Assembly (NCBI GenBank): GCA_035652075.1
Contig: DASREL010000219.1
Span: forward strand, 22,376 to 86,375
Reading direction: 5' to 3'
Source: Gp6-AA45 sp035652075
Lineage (GTDB): Bacteria; Acidobacteriota; Vicinamibacteria; Vicinamibacterales; CAVVIG01
Length of the DNA: 64,000 bases
In this document: positions 44,094 through 52,940 of the stretch, one piece after another
How the letters are laid out: the number at the start of each line of letters is the position of its first letter
Position numbering within the stretch: the stretch's first letter is position 1
Position numbers and translations under genes: made by a program
Notes under the pieces: model-generated
Told to the model about the DNA's origin: nothing
The model's database searches: none
Seen by the model: the letters and a program-made list of their open reading frames with translations, nothing else

Positions 44094-44868
44094 ACTCGAT
44101 CGCGTGACGCGCCAATTCGTGACGCCCGACGGCGGGATCTACTGCACGTTGCGCGACGTGTCGCTGACGGTGGCGGCCGGGTCGTTTGTCGCGATCGTCG
44201 GCCCGAGCGGTTGCGGCAAATCGACGTTGTTGAACATCGTCGCCGGACTGATGCTGCCGTCGAGCGGACGCGTGGCGATCGGCGGCCGCGAATTGGTTGG
44301 CCTGAATCGCCGTGCGACGTACATGTTTCAGCAGGACGCGCTCTTGCCGTGGAAAAACGTGCGCGAGAACGTCGCCCTCGGTCTCGTGCTCGCCGGCGCG
44401 TCGCGGGCGGAGGCGAACGGACGCGCGGACGGCTGGCTGTCGCGCGTCGGCCTGCAGCCGTTTGCCGCGCATTATCCGGCTCAGCTGAGCGGCGGCATGC
44501 GCAAGCGCGTGACGATGGCGCAGAACTGGATCATCGATCGCGATATCGTGCTGATGGACGAACCGTTCAGCGCGCTCGACGTGCATACGCGTCAACGCAT
44601 GGAAACCGAGCTGCTGGATCTCTGGGACGCGTCGAAGAAGACAATCGTCTTCGTCACGCACGACCTCGAGGAGGCGATTGCGCTCGCCGACGAAGTCGTC
44701 GTGCTGTCGGCGGGGCCGGAGAGTCATGTCGTGGCGAGGCATCCCGTCACGCTCGATCGCCCGCGCGATCTGATGGAACTGCGGACGTCGCCGGGGTTCA
44801 CCGAGCTGTACCGTTCGATTTGGGCCGTGCTTCGCGACGAAGTGATCAAGAGCCAGCGTCATGCGTAA
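44086..44868 (+). CDS. ABC importer ATPase, SsuB/TauB/NrtD family
   Basis: 260 residues from ATG 44086. Walker A GPSGCGKST, Q loop YMFQQDALLPWKNVRENV, signature LSGGMRKRVTMAQ, Walker B DIVLMDEPFSALD and H-loop FVTHDLEEAIALAD. The sequence type is that of importers for sulfonates, nitrate, thiamine precursors and similar small anions or heterocycles. It overlaps the hydrolase by 8 bases and the permease by 8. The specificity is not fixed by sequence. Confidence 0.93.
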   Translation: MIELDRVTRQFVTPDGGIYCTLRDVSLTVAAGSFVAIVGPSGCGKSTLLNIVAGLMLPSSGRVAIGGRELVGLNRRATYMFQQDALLPWKNVRENVALGLVLAGASRAEANGRADGWLSRVGLQPFAAHYPAQLSGGMRKRVTMAQNWIIDRDIVLMDEPFSALDVHTRQRMETELLDLWDASKKTIVFVTHDLEEAIALADEVVVLSAGPESHVVARHPVTLDRPRDLMELRTSPGFTELYRSIWAVLRDEVIKSQRHA

Positions 44869-45610
44869 ACGCGTCCTGTTTCTGCAGATCGTCGTTGCGG
44901 TCGTTGTCATCGCGCTCTGGCAAGGGCTCGTCGCGGCGAAACTGCTCGATCCGTTCTTCGTCAGCCGCCCGAGCGACATCGCACGACGGATCCTGACGTG
45001 GATCGGCGACGGGACGCTCGTCCGTCACCTGTTCGTCACGATCGAGGAGTCGCTGCTCGGTCTCGTCGTTGGCGCGCTCCTCGGCATCGCCTCCGGTTTT
45101 GCGCTCGCGCGATCGCCGCTGCTCGGCCGCGTGTTCGATCCGTACATCAAGATGCTGAACGCGGTGCCGCGCGTCGTTCTCGCACCGCTGTTCCTGCTCT
45201 GGTTCGGACTCGGCATCTGGTCGAAAGTCGCCTTGGCGGTCACGCTCGTGTTCTTCGTGATGTTCTTCAGCACGTACCAAGGCGTCCGCGACGCCGATCG
45301 CGTCTTGATCGACAACGTCCGGATGCTTGGTGCGACCGAGCGTCAGCTGACACGCCACGTCCTCATCCCCAGCGCCCTCACCTGGATCTTCTCCAGCTTG
45401 CAGACCAGCCTCGGGTTCGCGATGGTAGGCGCGGTTGTGGGAGAGTATCTGGGCGCGACACGTGGTCTGGGGTATGTCATCTCACAGGCCGAAGGCACGT
45501 TCGACACGACCGGCGTGTTTGCCGGCATGACAATTCTCGGCATCGTGGTGGTCGTCGTCAGCACGGCGGTGTCGCGACTGGAGCGATGGTTGTTGCGATG
45601 GAAAGGCTAA
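44861..45610 (+). CDS. ABC importer permease, SsuC/TauC family
   Basis: 249 residues, six membrane helices. The ATPase-contact EAA-like loop reads GATERQLTRHVLIPSALTW, and the N-terminal domain has the RILTWIGDGTLVRHLFVTIE typical of the BPD_transp_1 sulfonate-type permeases. It forms the channel with the ATPase upstream and the lipoprotein downstream. It overlaps both neighbours (8 and 13 bases). Confidence 0.92.
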   Translation: MRKRVLFLQIVVAVVVIALWQGLVAAKLLDPFFVSRPSDIARRILTWIGDGTLVRHLFVTIEESLLGLVVGALLGIASGFALARSPLLGRVFDPYIKMLNAVPRVVLAPLFLLWFGLGIWSKVALAVTLVFFVMFFSTYQGVRDADRVLIDNVRMLGATERQLTRHVLIPSALTWIFSSLQTSLGFAMVGAVVGEYLGATRGLGYVISQAEGTFDTTGVFAGMTILGIVVVVVSTAVSRLERWLLRWKG

Positions 45611-46599
45611 AGCTCGCGCTGCTGGCGGCGCTCCTCACCGCCGCCTGCGTCAAGCCGCAGCAGACCGGAACACATGTGCGTCTCGCCGTCGGCGGCGCGA
45701 ATCAGATGGTCTATCTGCCGACGATGCTCGCGCAGCAACTGGGCTTCTACAAAGAAGAGGGGCTCGACGTCGAGTTGCAGGATCACCAGGGCGGTTCGAA
45801 AGCGCTGCAGGCGCTCGTTGGCGGCAGCGCGGATGTGGTCTCTGGCTTCTACGATCACACGATTCAAATGGCGGCCGACGGCCGTCAGTTCGTGGCGTTC
45901 GTCAACATCCTGCGATTTCCGGGGCTCGTGCTCGTGACCTCGCCGCAGAGCGCCGCCGCCCTGACGAAGATCGAAGACTTGAAAGGACGAATCGCCGGTG
46001 TCACGACGGCCGGGTCGTCGTCGCAGATGCTGCTGACGTACTTGCTACAGCGTCACGGCGTTACTGCTGATTCGGTCAGCATCACGGCAATCGGATCGGC
46101 GGCAACGGCGATTGCGGCGGTCGAACACGGCAAGGTCGACGCGGGCATGATGGCGGATCCCGCGTTCACGATGCTGACTCGACGCAGTGCGCACGCTCGC
46201 GTGCTCGCCGACCTGCGCACGGAAGCCGGCGTGAAAGACGCGTTTGGCGTTTCCACCTACCCGGCGTCGGTGTTGTACGCGAAGGCGGACTGGATCGCCG
46301 CGAATCGTGAGACGACGATGCATCTGGCGCGCGCGATGGTGAAGACCTTGGCGTGGATGCACGCGCACACGCCGCAGGAGATCACGGCGAACACCCCGAA
46401 AGAGTTCCGCGGCGAGGACGACACGCTGTATGCCGAAGCGGTCAAGAATTCGATGCCGATGTTTTCCCCCGATGGCGTGATGGACGCCTCGGGCGCTGCA
46501 GCGGTCCACACACTGCTTGCCGGGTCGATGGACAAAGTCCGCGGTGCGCAGATCGACCTCTCGAAAACCTACACGAACGAATTCGTCCATGGACGCTAA
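45598..46599 (+). CDS. ABC importer substrate-binding lipoprotein (NMT1/SsuA-like)
   Basis: 333 residues from ATG 45598. Short lipoprotein signal with lipobox LLTAAC (Cys about residue 17). The mature part fits the NMT1/THI5-like periplasmic-binding fold: LGFYKEEGLDVELQDHQGG, LVGGSADVVSGFYDHTIQ, LKGRIAGVTTAGSSSQMLL, GKVDAGMMADPAFTML. The ligand may be a sulfonate, a pyrimidine thiamine precursor or another aromatic acid. The frame is open far upstream through the permease gene; 45598 is the only start that makes a lipoprotein. Confidence 0.9.
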   Translation: MERLKLALLAALLTAACVKPQQTGTHVRLAVGGANQMVYLPTMLAQQLGFYKEEGLDVELQDHQGGSKALQALVGGSADVVSGFYDHTIQMAADGRQFVAFVNILRFPGLVLVTSPQSAAALTKIEDLKGRIAGVTTAGSSSQMLLTYLLQRHGVTADSVSITAIGSAATAIAAVEHGKVDAGMMADPAFTMLTRRSAHARVLADLRTEAGVKDAFGVSTYPASVLYAKADWIAANRETTMHLARAMVKTLAWMHAHTPQEITANTPKEFRGEDDTLYAEAVKNSMPMFSPDGVMDASGAAAVHTLLAGSMDKVRGAQIDLSKTYTNEFVHGR

Positions 46600-47426
46600 G
46601 AGCTTCCTCTTTCTCGGCCTCGGCATCTTTCTCGTCGTGTACGCTGTCGCGTTGATCAACGGCGGCTTCGAGTTGCCGTCGTTTCTGCAGAGCGCCATTG
46701 GATTCGTGACGGCGTTTTTCGACACGCTCGGCATCGGATCGTTCGCCACGACGACATCGGTCTTCAAGCTGCGCAACATGGTTCCCGTCAAACTGATCCC
46801 GGGCACACTGAACGTGGGCCACACGTTGCCCACGATCGCGCAGGCGTTTATCTACACGCGCATCGTGCCGGTCGAATCGACGACCTTGATCTCGATGATT
46901 GCGGCTGCCTGTCTGGGCGCGTGGCTCGGCGTCGGCGTCATCGTGCGCTGGCCGAAACGCAAGATTCAGATCGGGATGGGTGTCGCGCTCTTGATTGCGG
47001 CGGTCGTGTTCGTGTCGCAAGCCTTCCAGTTGCTGCCGCCCGGCGGCACGACGCTCGGATTGCGCGGCACGCGGCTCGCCATCGGGCTTGCCGGGAATTT
47101 CGTGCTGGGCGTCCTGATGATGCTGGGCATCGGGCTCTATGCGCCGTGCATGATTCGTCAGCCTGCTCGGCATGAATCCGGCGGCGGCGTTCCCGATCAT
47201 GATGGGGTCGTGCGCATTCTTGATGCCGGTGAGCAGCGTTCGCTTCGTCCGCACGAAGACGTACCACCGTCAGGCGACGTGGGGGCTCGCGCTCGGCGCC
47301 GTTCCCGGCGTCCTGCTCGCCGCGTACGTGTTCGGCTCGTTGTCGATGACCGCCGTTCGCTGGCTCGTCATCGTCGTCGTCAGTTACACGTCGATCAATA
47401 TGTTGATGACCGCTCGCGATGCGTAA
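46589..47426 (+). pseudogene. TauE/SafE-family membrane exporter, frameshifted
   Basis: The first frame (46589 to about 47155) gives a TauE/SafE permease: IGFVTAFFDTLGIGSFATTT, PGTLNVGHTLPTIAQAF and NFVLGVLMMLGIGLYAPCM. It then loses homology. The second frame resumes at about 47156 with VSLLGMNPAAAFPIMMGSC and runs to the stop at 47426 (TTARDA-type end). Two missing bases between ATT (47153-47155) and CGTCAGC restore one continuous protein of about 280 residues. It could be a real -2 frameshift, programmed slippage, or an assembly error. It overlaps the binding-protein gene by 11 bases and the next gene by 8. Confidence 0.85.
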
Positions 47427-48432
47427 ACCTGTCGTTCTGATTACCGGCGCCGGCGGCGAAATCGGTCACGGCCTCGTCACCCGGCTCTCCGAAAGTGGAT
47501 CACCGATCATCACGCTCGACGTCAACCCGCTCGATGCGTCGCTTGCGCCAAAGGTCACGCGCGAGTTCCACGGCTCGATTACGGACACCGCTGTGCTCGA
47601 TCGCATCCTCGCCGAGTTCGAAGTCGATCGCGTGTTCCATCTGGCCGCGCTGTTGTCGACACGGTCGGAGTTCACACCGGTCACGGCACACCACGTCAAC
47701 GTCGAAGGCACGCTGAACCTGCTCGAGTTCGCGCAGCGGCAAGGCGAGTCTCACGGACGCCCGGTGACGTTTATCTATCCCTCGTCGATCGCCGCGTTCG
47801 GTCTGCCGAATCTCGAGACCAAAACGCGCGCCGGACGTGTCCGCGAAGACGAGTACACCCATCCGACGACGATGTACGGATGCAACAAACTGTACTGCGA
47901 GCAGCTTGGCGGCTATTACGCGAGGCACTACAAGCAGTTGTCGGCGGACGCGATTGGCCGGGTCGATTTCCGGGCCGTCCGCTTTCCCGGATTGATCTCG
48001 GCGGTCACGGTGCCCTCCGGCGGCACGTCCGATTACGCGCCAGAGATGATCCATGCCGCGGCGAAAGGAGAGCCGTACGCCTGTTTCGTGCGTCCCGACA
48101 CGACGATTCCATTCATGGCGATGCCCGACGGTGTCGACGCGCTGCTGGCGTTGTGTGCCGCGAATCGCGCGCGACTGACGCGCACGACCTATAACCTGAC
48201 CGCATTCAGCAAGTCGGCCGCCGACATGCGCGACGCGGTGACGCACGCGTTTCCGGCCGCCCAGATCGACTACGTCGTCGACGCGAAGCGGCAGGGCATC
48301 GTGGATTCGTGGCCGGCCGACGTCGACGACTCGGCCGCGCGCGGCGATTGGGGCTTCAGTCCGCAGTTCGACTTCGAGCGCGCGTTCCACGAATACCTGA
48401 TCCCGACGATCCGCCGGCGCTACGCCAAGTAA
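47419..48432 (+). CDS. NAD-dependent epimerase/dehydratase, L-threonine dehydrogenase-like
   Basis: 337 residues. Rossmann start VLITGAGGEIGHGLV (GxxGxxG), VFHLAALLSTRSE, the SDR catalytic YxxxK in MYGCNKLYCE (Y-x-x-x-K), and the later RFPGLISA, GGTSDYAPEMIHAA, CFVRPDTTIPFMAM, which resemble the SDR-type L-threonine 3-dehydrogenase. That enzyme oxidises threonine to 2-amino-3-oxobutanoate. It lies directly before thrB and thrC, which fits a threonine role, but other sugar-acid dehydrogenases share this fold. The start overlaps the frameshifted TauE gene. Confidence 0.8.
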   Translation: MRKPVVLITGAGGEIGHGLVTRLSESGSPIITLDVNPLDASLAPKVTREFHGSITDTAVLDRILAEFEVDRVFHLAALLSTRSEFTPVTAHHVNVEGTLNLLEFAQRQGESHGRPVTFIYPSSIAAFGLPNLETKTRAGRVREDEYTHPTTMYGCNKLYCEQLGGYYARHYKQLSADAIGRVDFRAVRFPGLISAVTVPSGGTSDYAPEMIHAAAKGEPYACFVRPDTTIPFMAMPDGVDALLALCAANRARLTRTTYNLTAFSKSAADMRDAVTHAFPAAQIDYVVDAKRQGIVDSWPADVDDSAARGDWGFSPQFDFERAFHEYLIPTIRRRYAK

Positions 48433-48444
48433 GATATCTGCCGC

Positions 48445-49404
48445 ATGGCAGCGGTTACCGCATTTGCGCCGGCCACCGTGTCGAACGTCGCGTGCGGCTT
48501 CGACGTGCTCGGCTTTCCGCTCGACGAGCCGGGAGATGAAGTCTCCGCGCGCGTGACGCCGCGCGGCGTCACGATCGACGACATCCTCAACGACGGCGGC
48601 CGCCTCCCGCGCGAGGCGGCGCGAAACACGGCGAGCATTGCGGTCCAGTCGCTGCTGACGCGCATCGGCGAGACCCGAGGGGTCGCATTGACGATCCGAA
48701 AAGGGCTGCCGCTTTCGAGCGGACTGGGTGGAAGCGCGGCGAGCGCTGTCGCCGCGGTCGTCGCCGTCGACGCGCTGTTCGATGCGAAGCTCTCGCGCGA
48801 GTTGCTGCTCGAATGCGCGTTCGAAGGCGAGCGGTTCGGTGCGGGATCGGCGCACGCCGACAACATCGCGCCGTGTTTGTACGGCGGATTCGTGCTCGTC
48901 CGTCGCGCCATGCCGCCTGACATCGTCCAGCTCCCGGTGCCATCGGGGCTCTCGGCGGTCGTCGTGCATCCCGAGTTGGAGATCGAGACCGCGCGCGCGC
49001 GCGCGATCCTCGGCGACACCGTGTCGCTCGCCGATGCGACGCGCCAGTGGGCGAACCTCGGCGCGCTCGTCGACGCGCTCCACCGCAGCGATTTCGATCT
49101 GCTTTCACGATCGTTGGAGGACGTGATCGCGGAACCGCGGCGCGCCTCGCTCGTGCCGGGCCTTGCTGACATCAAGCGTGCGGCGGCTGATGCGGGCGCG
49201 CTGGGGTGCAGCCTGTCGGGATCGGGGCCGTCGCTGTTCGCGCTGTGCCGCGATCTCGGTGTCGCCACGCGGGTCGCCGATGCGATGACCGCCGCGGTCG
49301 TTCGGCACATCGGCGGGAAACCGCAGACGTACGTGTCGCTGATTTCGATGCGCGGCGCGCGGATCGTGTCGGCGGATCCGAAAGGACCCGCCCTACAGGT
49401 GTAG
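48445..49404 (+). CDS. thrB: Homoserine kinase ThrB
   Basis: 319 residues, a normal length. GHMP kinase motifs: APATVSNVACGFDVLGFPLD at the N-terminus, ATP loop KGLPLSSGLGGSAASAVAA, and C-terminal GALGCSLSGSGPSLFAL. It phosphorylates L-homoserine, making the substrate of ThrC encoded next. The last residues (DPKGPALQV) are encoded by a hairpin repeat copy, so the native C-terminus was probably altered. A TAAGAT hexamer lies 9 nt before the ATG. Confidence 0.96.
   Translation: MAAVTAFAPATVSNVACGFDVLGFPLDEPGDEVSARVTPRGVTIDDILNDGGRLPREAARNTASIAVQSLLTRIGETRGVALTIRKGLPLSSGLGGSAASAVAAVVAVDALFDAKLSRELLLECAFEGERFGAGSAHADNIAPCLYGGFVLVRRAMPPDIVQLPVPSGLSAVVVHPELEIETARARAILGDTVSLADATRQWANLGALVDALHRSDFDLLSRSLEDVIAEPRRASLVPGLADIKRAAADAGALGCSLSGSGPSLFALCRDLGVATRVADAMTAAVVRHIGGKPQTYVSLISMRGARIVSADPKGPALQV
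49371..49396. repeat. Hairpin repeat copy at the thrB 3' end
   Basis: Arms GGCGGATCC (49371-49379) and GGACCCGCC (49384-49392), GAAA loop, then CTAC (49393-49396). It lies in frame in the last codons of thrB. Confidence 0.8.
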
Positions 49405-49448
49405 AGCGGGAGTTGTAGGCTGGGTCCCGGCGTTTGGCGGGGCCGGTT

Positions 49449-49475
49449 GTAGGCCGGGTCCTTTTTGGATCCGGC
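49449..49475. repeat. Hairpin repeat copy between thrB and thrC
   Basis: GTAG, then GCCGGGTCC (49453-49461), TTTTT loop and GGATCCGGC (49467-49475, one mismatch). A partial copy (GTAGGCTGGGTCC, 49415-49427) lies just upstream. The T-rich loop and strong stem could attenuate or process the thrB-thrC transcript. Confidence 0.8.
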
Positions 49476-49483
49476 ACGAGGGC

Positions 49484-50770
49484 ATGCGTTTTCTCAGCAC
49501 ACGCGGCGGTTCGCCAGTCACCTTCAAGACGGCGCTCTTCGACGGTCTCGCGCCGGACGGCGGCTTGTACGTGCCCGAAACGATCGAGCGGTGGTCCGAC
49601 GCCGAGATCGATCGGCTGCCGCGGCGCACGCTGACCGAGATCGCGCTGCGCGTGCTTCGACCATTCACGCGCGGTGAAATCGATGCCGCCGTGCTCGAAG
49701 CGGTCGTCGTCGAGGCGCTCGACTTCGACGTTCCTCTCGTCGAAGTCGAACCGGACGTCTACGCGCTGGAGTTGTTCCACGGTCCGACGCTTGCGTTCAA
49801 GGACGTCGGCGCGCGCGTGATGGCTCGCCTGATGGCGGCGCTCCACGATGCCGAGGAACCGTTGACGGTGCTGGCCGCGACATCGGGCGACACGGGCAGC
49901 GCGGTCGCGCACGCGTTCTACCGGGTGCCCGGTACCCGCGTCGTGATCTTGTATCCGGACGGCCGCGTCAGCCCGACGCAGGAAGCGCAGTTGACGATGT
50001 TCAACGGCGAACGCGCCAACGTGCGGGCGTACGCGGTCGCCGGCAGTTTCGACGACTGTCATCGCCTGACGCGCGAAGCGTTCGGTGACGCCGATCTGCG
50101 GCGGCACATGCGCGTGACGTCCGCGAATTCCGTCAATATCGGACGCCTCCTGCCGCAGATGGTGTACTACTTCCACGCGCTCGGCGAGCGTGCGAACGGA
50201 TCGGCGGCCGTCAGGTCGACACTCGTCTGCACGCCGAGCGGCAACTTTGGCAATTTGACCGCGGGCCTCTTCGCGAAGCGATCCGGGCTGCCCATCGAGC
50301 AGTTCGTCGCCGCGACCAACATCAACGACGTCGTGCCGACGTACTTGACGACGGGCCGCTTCACTCCGCGGCCGTCCGTGCACACGTTGGCGAACGCGAT
50401 GGACGTCGGCCATCCGAGCAATTTCGAGCGCATGTTGTGGCTGTATCGCGACGCGGTCGACGCGATGCGGCGCGACGTCAGCGGCTGCGCCTTCACGGAT
50501 GAGGATGTGCGCCTCACCATTCGGGACGTCTTCGAACGGCGTGGATACCTGCTCGATCCGCACAGTGCCATCGCCTACCGCGGGCTCAACGGCCGCCCGG
50601 GAATATTTCTCGCAACGGCGCATCCCGCGAAGTTTGCCGAAGTTGTCGAACCGATCATCGGCCGGCCGGTGGAGAAGCCCGCGGCGCTGGCGCACGCGCT
50701 CGCGAAACCGCGGCACGTGATCCGAATCACTGCGAGCTACGACGCTGTGCGTGCGACGGTGACAGGGTGA
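49484..50770 (+). CDS. thrC: Threonine synthase ThrC
   Basis: 428 residues, standard length. N-terminal MRFLSTRGGSPVTFKTALFDGLAPDGGLYVPE, the PLP lysine in GPTLAFKDVGARVMA, the phosphate loop AATSGDTGSAVAHAFY, and the late CTPSGNFGNLTAGLFAKR. It turns O-phosphohomoserine into threonine. It follows thrB after an 80-base gap that holds hairpin repeats. GAGGGC directly before the ATG is a partial ribosome site. The stop overlaps the next small gene (GTGA). Confidence 0.97.
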   Translation: MRFLSTRGGSPVTFKTALFDGLAPDGGLYVPETIERWSDAEIDRLPRRTLTEIALRVLRPFTRGEIDAAVLEAVVVEALDFDVPLVEVEPDVYALELFHGPTLAFKDVGARVMARLMAALHDAEEPLTVLAATSGDTGSAVAHAFYRVPGTRVVILYPDGRVSPTQEAQLTMFNGERANVRAYAVAGSFDDCHRLTREAFGDADLRRHMRVTSANSVNIGRLLPQMVYYFHALGERANGSAAVRSTLVCTPSGNFGNLTAGLFAKRSGLPIEQFVAATNINDVVPTYLTTGRFTPRPSVHTLANAMDVGHPSNFERMLWLYRDAVDAMRRDVSGCAFTDEDVRLTIRDVFERRGYLLDPHSAIAYRGLNGRPGIFLATAHPAKFAEVVEPIIGRPVEKPAALAHALAKPRHVIRITASYDAVRATVTG

Positions 50771-51012
50771 CGTTCACGTATCGTCAGGACATCCTCGATG
50801 CGCTCTGGCGGCACGGCGTCCAGCCCAAGGCGACGACGGATCCCGAACTCGTGCGCGGGTATGTTCGCGATCTCTACAAGTACGAAATTCGCGCGTTGCG
50901 CGAGCGGTACATGCGGCACGAGTTTCCGAAACCGGAATATTCGGACCGTGTCGATGCCTTGCGCCGGTCGTATCCGGTGCTCGCGCTGCCGGCACGCTTG
51001 TGGGTAATCTAA
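50767..51012 (+). CDS. Small conserved hypothetical protein
   Basis: 81 residues from GTG 50767, overlapping the thrC stop. It begins MTFTYRQDILDALWRHGVQP and goes on TDPELVRGYVRDLYKYEIRA, RERYMRHEFPKPEYSDRVDA, with a Tyr/Arg-rich helical profile and LPARLWVI at the end. No known motif was recognised. The tight fusion to the thrB-thrC transcript and a coding-like composition argue that it is real. A partner of the threonine enzymes or of the following sigma factor cannot be told. Confidence 0.7.
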   Translation: MTFTYRQDILDALWRHGVQPKATTDPELVRGYVRDLYKYEIRALRERYMRHEFPKPEYSDRVDALRRSYPVLALPARLWVI

Positions 51013-51018
51013 CGCGCG

Positions 51019-51540
51019 ATGGCTGACCGCGAGTCGTTGGCGGTGTCCGCAATTGCGCCGGAGGTCTACAACGAGCTGCGCCGCGTCGCAGCGGCGTACA
51101 TGCGCCGCGAGCGTCCCGGTCAGACGCTGCAGGCGACGGCGCTCGTCCACGAAGCCTACCTGCGCCTCGCCGACGCCGGGACGCCGTGGCACGACAAGCG
51201 CCATTTCGTCGGTATTGCCGCGCGATCGATGCGGCAGATCCTCGTCGAGCGCGCCCGCGCGCGCGGGGCGCACAAACGCTGGGCCGCCCTCGATCGCGTG
51301 ACGTTGTCGGATACGCTCGCGGTCGCGGCGCACGAAGACGCGATGCTGCCGGCGCTCGACGACGCCATCTCGCGGCTCGAGCAGGCCGACGCCGAGCTTG
51401 CGCGCATCGTCGAACTGCGATTCTTTGCGGGCCTCAGCATCGAAGAAACCGCCGATGCCCTCGGATCGTCGCCCGCAACGATCAAACGGCGCTGGGCGTT
51501 GGCTCGCGCCTGGCTGCATCGCGACCTTTCAGGCGAATGA
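51019..51540 (+). CDS. ECF RNA polymerase sigma factor (kinase-linked type)
   Basis: 173 residues. Region 2 (about 15-85: LRRVAAAYMRRERPGQTLQA, LVHEAYLRLAD, HFVGIAARSMRQILVERAR) and region 4 (about 115-170: LARIVELRFFAGLSIEETAD, GSSPATIKRRWALARAWL) are clear. The short linker and the HEAYLRL signature fit the Sig-70_X6/TIGR02999-type group common in Acidobacteriota and Planctomycetes and often encoded next to a Ser/Thr kinase. Its stop overlaps the kinase ATG (ATGA), so phosphorylation of the sigma factor is a plausible control. Confidence 0.92.
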   Translation: MADRESLAVSAIAPEVYNELRRVAAAYMRRERPGQTLQATALVHEAYLRLADAGTPWHDKRHFVGIAARSMRQILVERARARGAHKRWAALDRVTLSDTLAVAAHEDAMLPALDDAISRLEQADAELARIVELRFFAGLSIEETADALGSSPATIKRRWALARAWLHRDLSGE

Positions 51541-52940
51541 CATCCGAGCAGCAGCGACGCGTCCGCGATCTGTTCGAAGCGGCGCTGGATCGCGATCCGG
51601 CGTCGGCTGCGTCGTGGGTCAGAGCCGCCGCGGTGGACGATGCGGCGGTGGCCGAGGACGTGGTGTCGCTGCTCGCGCACCACGCGCGCGCTGGGGCATT
51701 CCTGTCGAACCCGATCGTCGAGCGCGCGCCGGACCTGCTCGTCGACGACCCGCCGTTGAGAGACGGCACGGTCGTGGGGTCGTACACGATCGTGCGCGAA
51801 CTCGGGCGTGGCGGCATGGGACGTGTCTATCTCGCGAAGGACGATCGCCTCGGACGCACCGTTGCGCTCAAGGCGCTGGCTCCTGATGCGATCGACGATG
51901 CGAGCCAGCGCGAGCGGCTGCGCCGCGAAGCCCGCGCCGCCGCCGTCCTGACGCATCCGGGGATCTGCACCGTCTACGCACTCGAAGAAATCGACGGCGA
52001 ACTGTTCATGGCGACGGAGTTCGTGGACGGGCACACCCTGCGCGACGAAATCGATCGTGGTCCGGCGACGGCGGATCAGGTGCGGCGCACGGCCGAGGAT
52101 CTCGCCGCCGCGTTGGCGAGCGCCCACGCCCACGGCATCGTCCATCGTGACCTCAAGCCCGAGAACATCATGCGCTCGCGTGAAGGACGGCTGAAGATTC
52201 TCGATTTCGGCCTGGCGCGGCTCGTCGAGCCGTCCGACGCTGCGGCTGGCCCGCTCCGCGTCACGCACACCGGTGTCATCGTCGGCACGCCGGCCTACAT
52301 GGCACCGGAGCAGTTGCGGCGCGAGACCGTCGATGCGCGCGCGGATGTGTTCGCGTTCGGCGTCGTGATGTACGAGTACGCGTGCGGCGTTCATCCGTTG
52401 CGAGCGCGCGAGGCGACGGCCATTCCGGGCGCGATCGGTCACGTGATCGGCCGCTGCATGCGCGAAGTGCCGGCGGATCGGTTTGCGTCGGCGGCAGAGG
52501 TGCTCGTCGCGCTGCGCGCCTCGGATGCGACCCACTCCGCGCGGTGGTGGCGCATGCATCAACTTGTCGTCAGCGTCTTGTACCTGGCCGGCGCGGTGCT
52601 GGCGTGGCAGTTGAAAGAGTGGCGCGAGACGCCGATCTCTGTCGCGTTGTTTCTCGGTCTTAGCGCGGCGGCGACAATTGGGGCCGTGCTGCGCGGTCAC
52701 CTGATTTTTACCGAGCGCATGAACCGCGCGCGACTGGATCATGAGCGGCGGCGAATGACACGCGCGATGCGATTCGTCGATGTCGCCGTGACGACGATGT
52801 TGGCCGCCGACGGCGTGCTGATCGCCGGCGTTCGCGCGCTTGGCGCCGTCGGGGCATTCAGTCTGGCTGTGGGCGTGCTGCTCGCGGCGGTGGTGCTCGA
52901 GCCGGCCACGACCGCCGCGGTGTTTGGGGACGAACGATGA
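51537..52940 (+). CDS. Membrane Ser/Thr protein kinase (PknB-like)
   Basis: 467 residues from ATG 51537. An N-terminal helical segment (about 1-65) is followed by a kinase domain (about 78-335): GRGGMGRVY loop, VALKAL lysine, catalytic HRDLKPEN (D205), DFG in ILDFGLARL and APEQ in YMAPEQL. The C-terminal 110 residues hold four membrane helices (LVVSVLYLAGAVLAW, VALFLGLSAAATIGAV and two more) instead of an external sensor domain. The gene overlaps the ECF sigma gene by 4 bases and the quinone oxidoreductase by 4, making a sigma-kinase unit. Confidence 0.92.
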   Translation: MTSEQQRRVRDLFEAALDRDPASAASWVRAAAVDDAAVAEDVVSLLAHHARAGAFLSNPIVERAPDLLVDDPPLRDGTVVGSYTIVRELGRGGMGRVYLAKDDRLGRTVALKALAPDAIDDASQRERLRREARAAAVLTHPGICTVYALEEIDGELFMATEFVDGHTLRDEIDRGPATADQVRRTAEDLAAALASAHAHGIVHRDLKPENIMRSREGRLKILDFGLARLVEPSDAAAGPLRVTHTGVIVGTPAYMAPEQLRRETVDARADVFAFGVVMYEYACGVHPLRAREATAIPGAIGHVIGRCMREVPADRFASAAEVLVALRASDATHSARWWRMHQLVVSVLYLAGAVLAWQLKEWRETPISVALFLGLSAAATIGAVLRGHLIFTERMNRARLDHERRRMTRAMRFVDVAVTTMLAADGVLIAGVRALGAVGAFSLAVGVLLAAVVLEPATTAAVFGDER

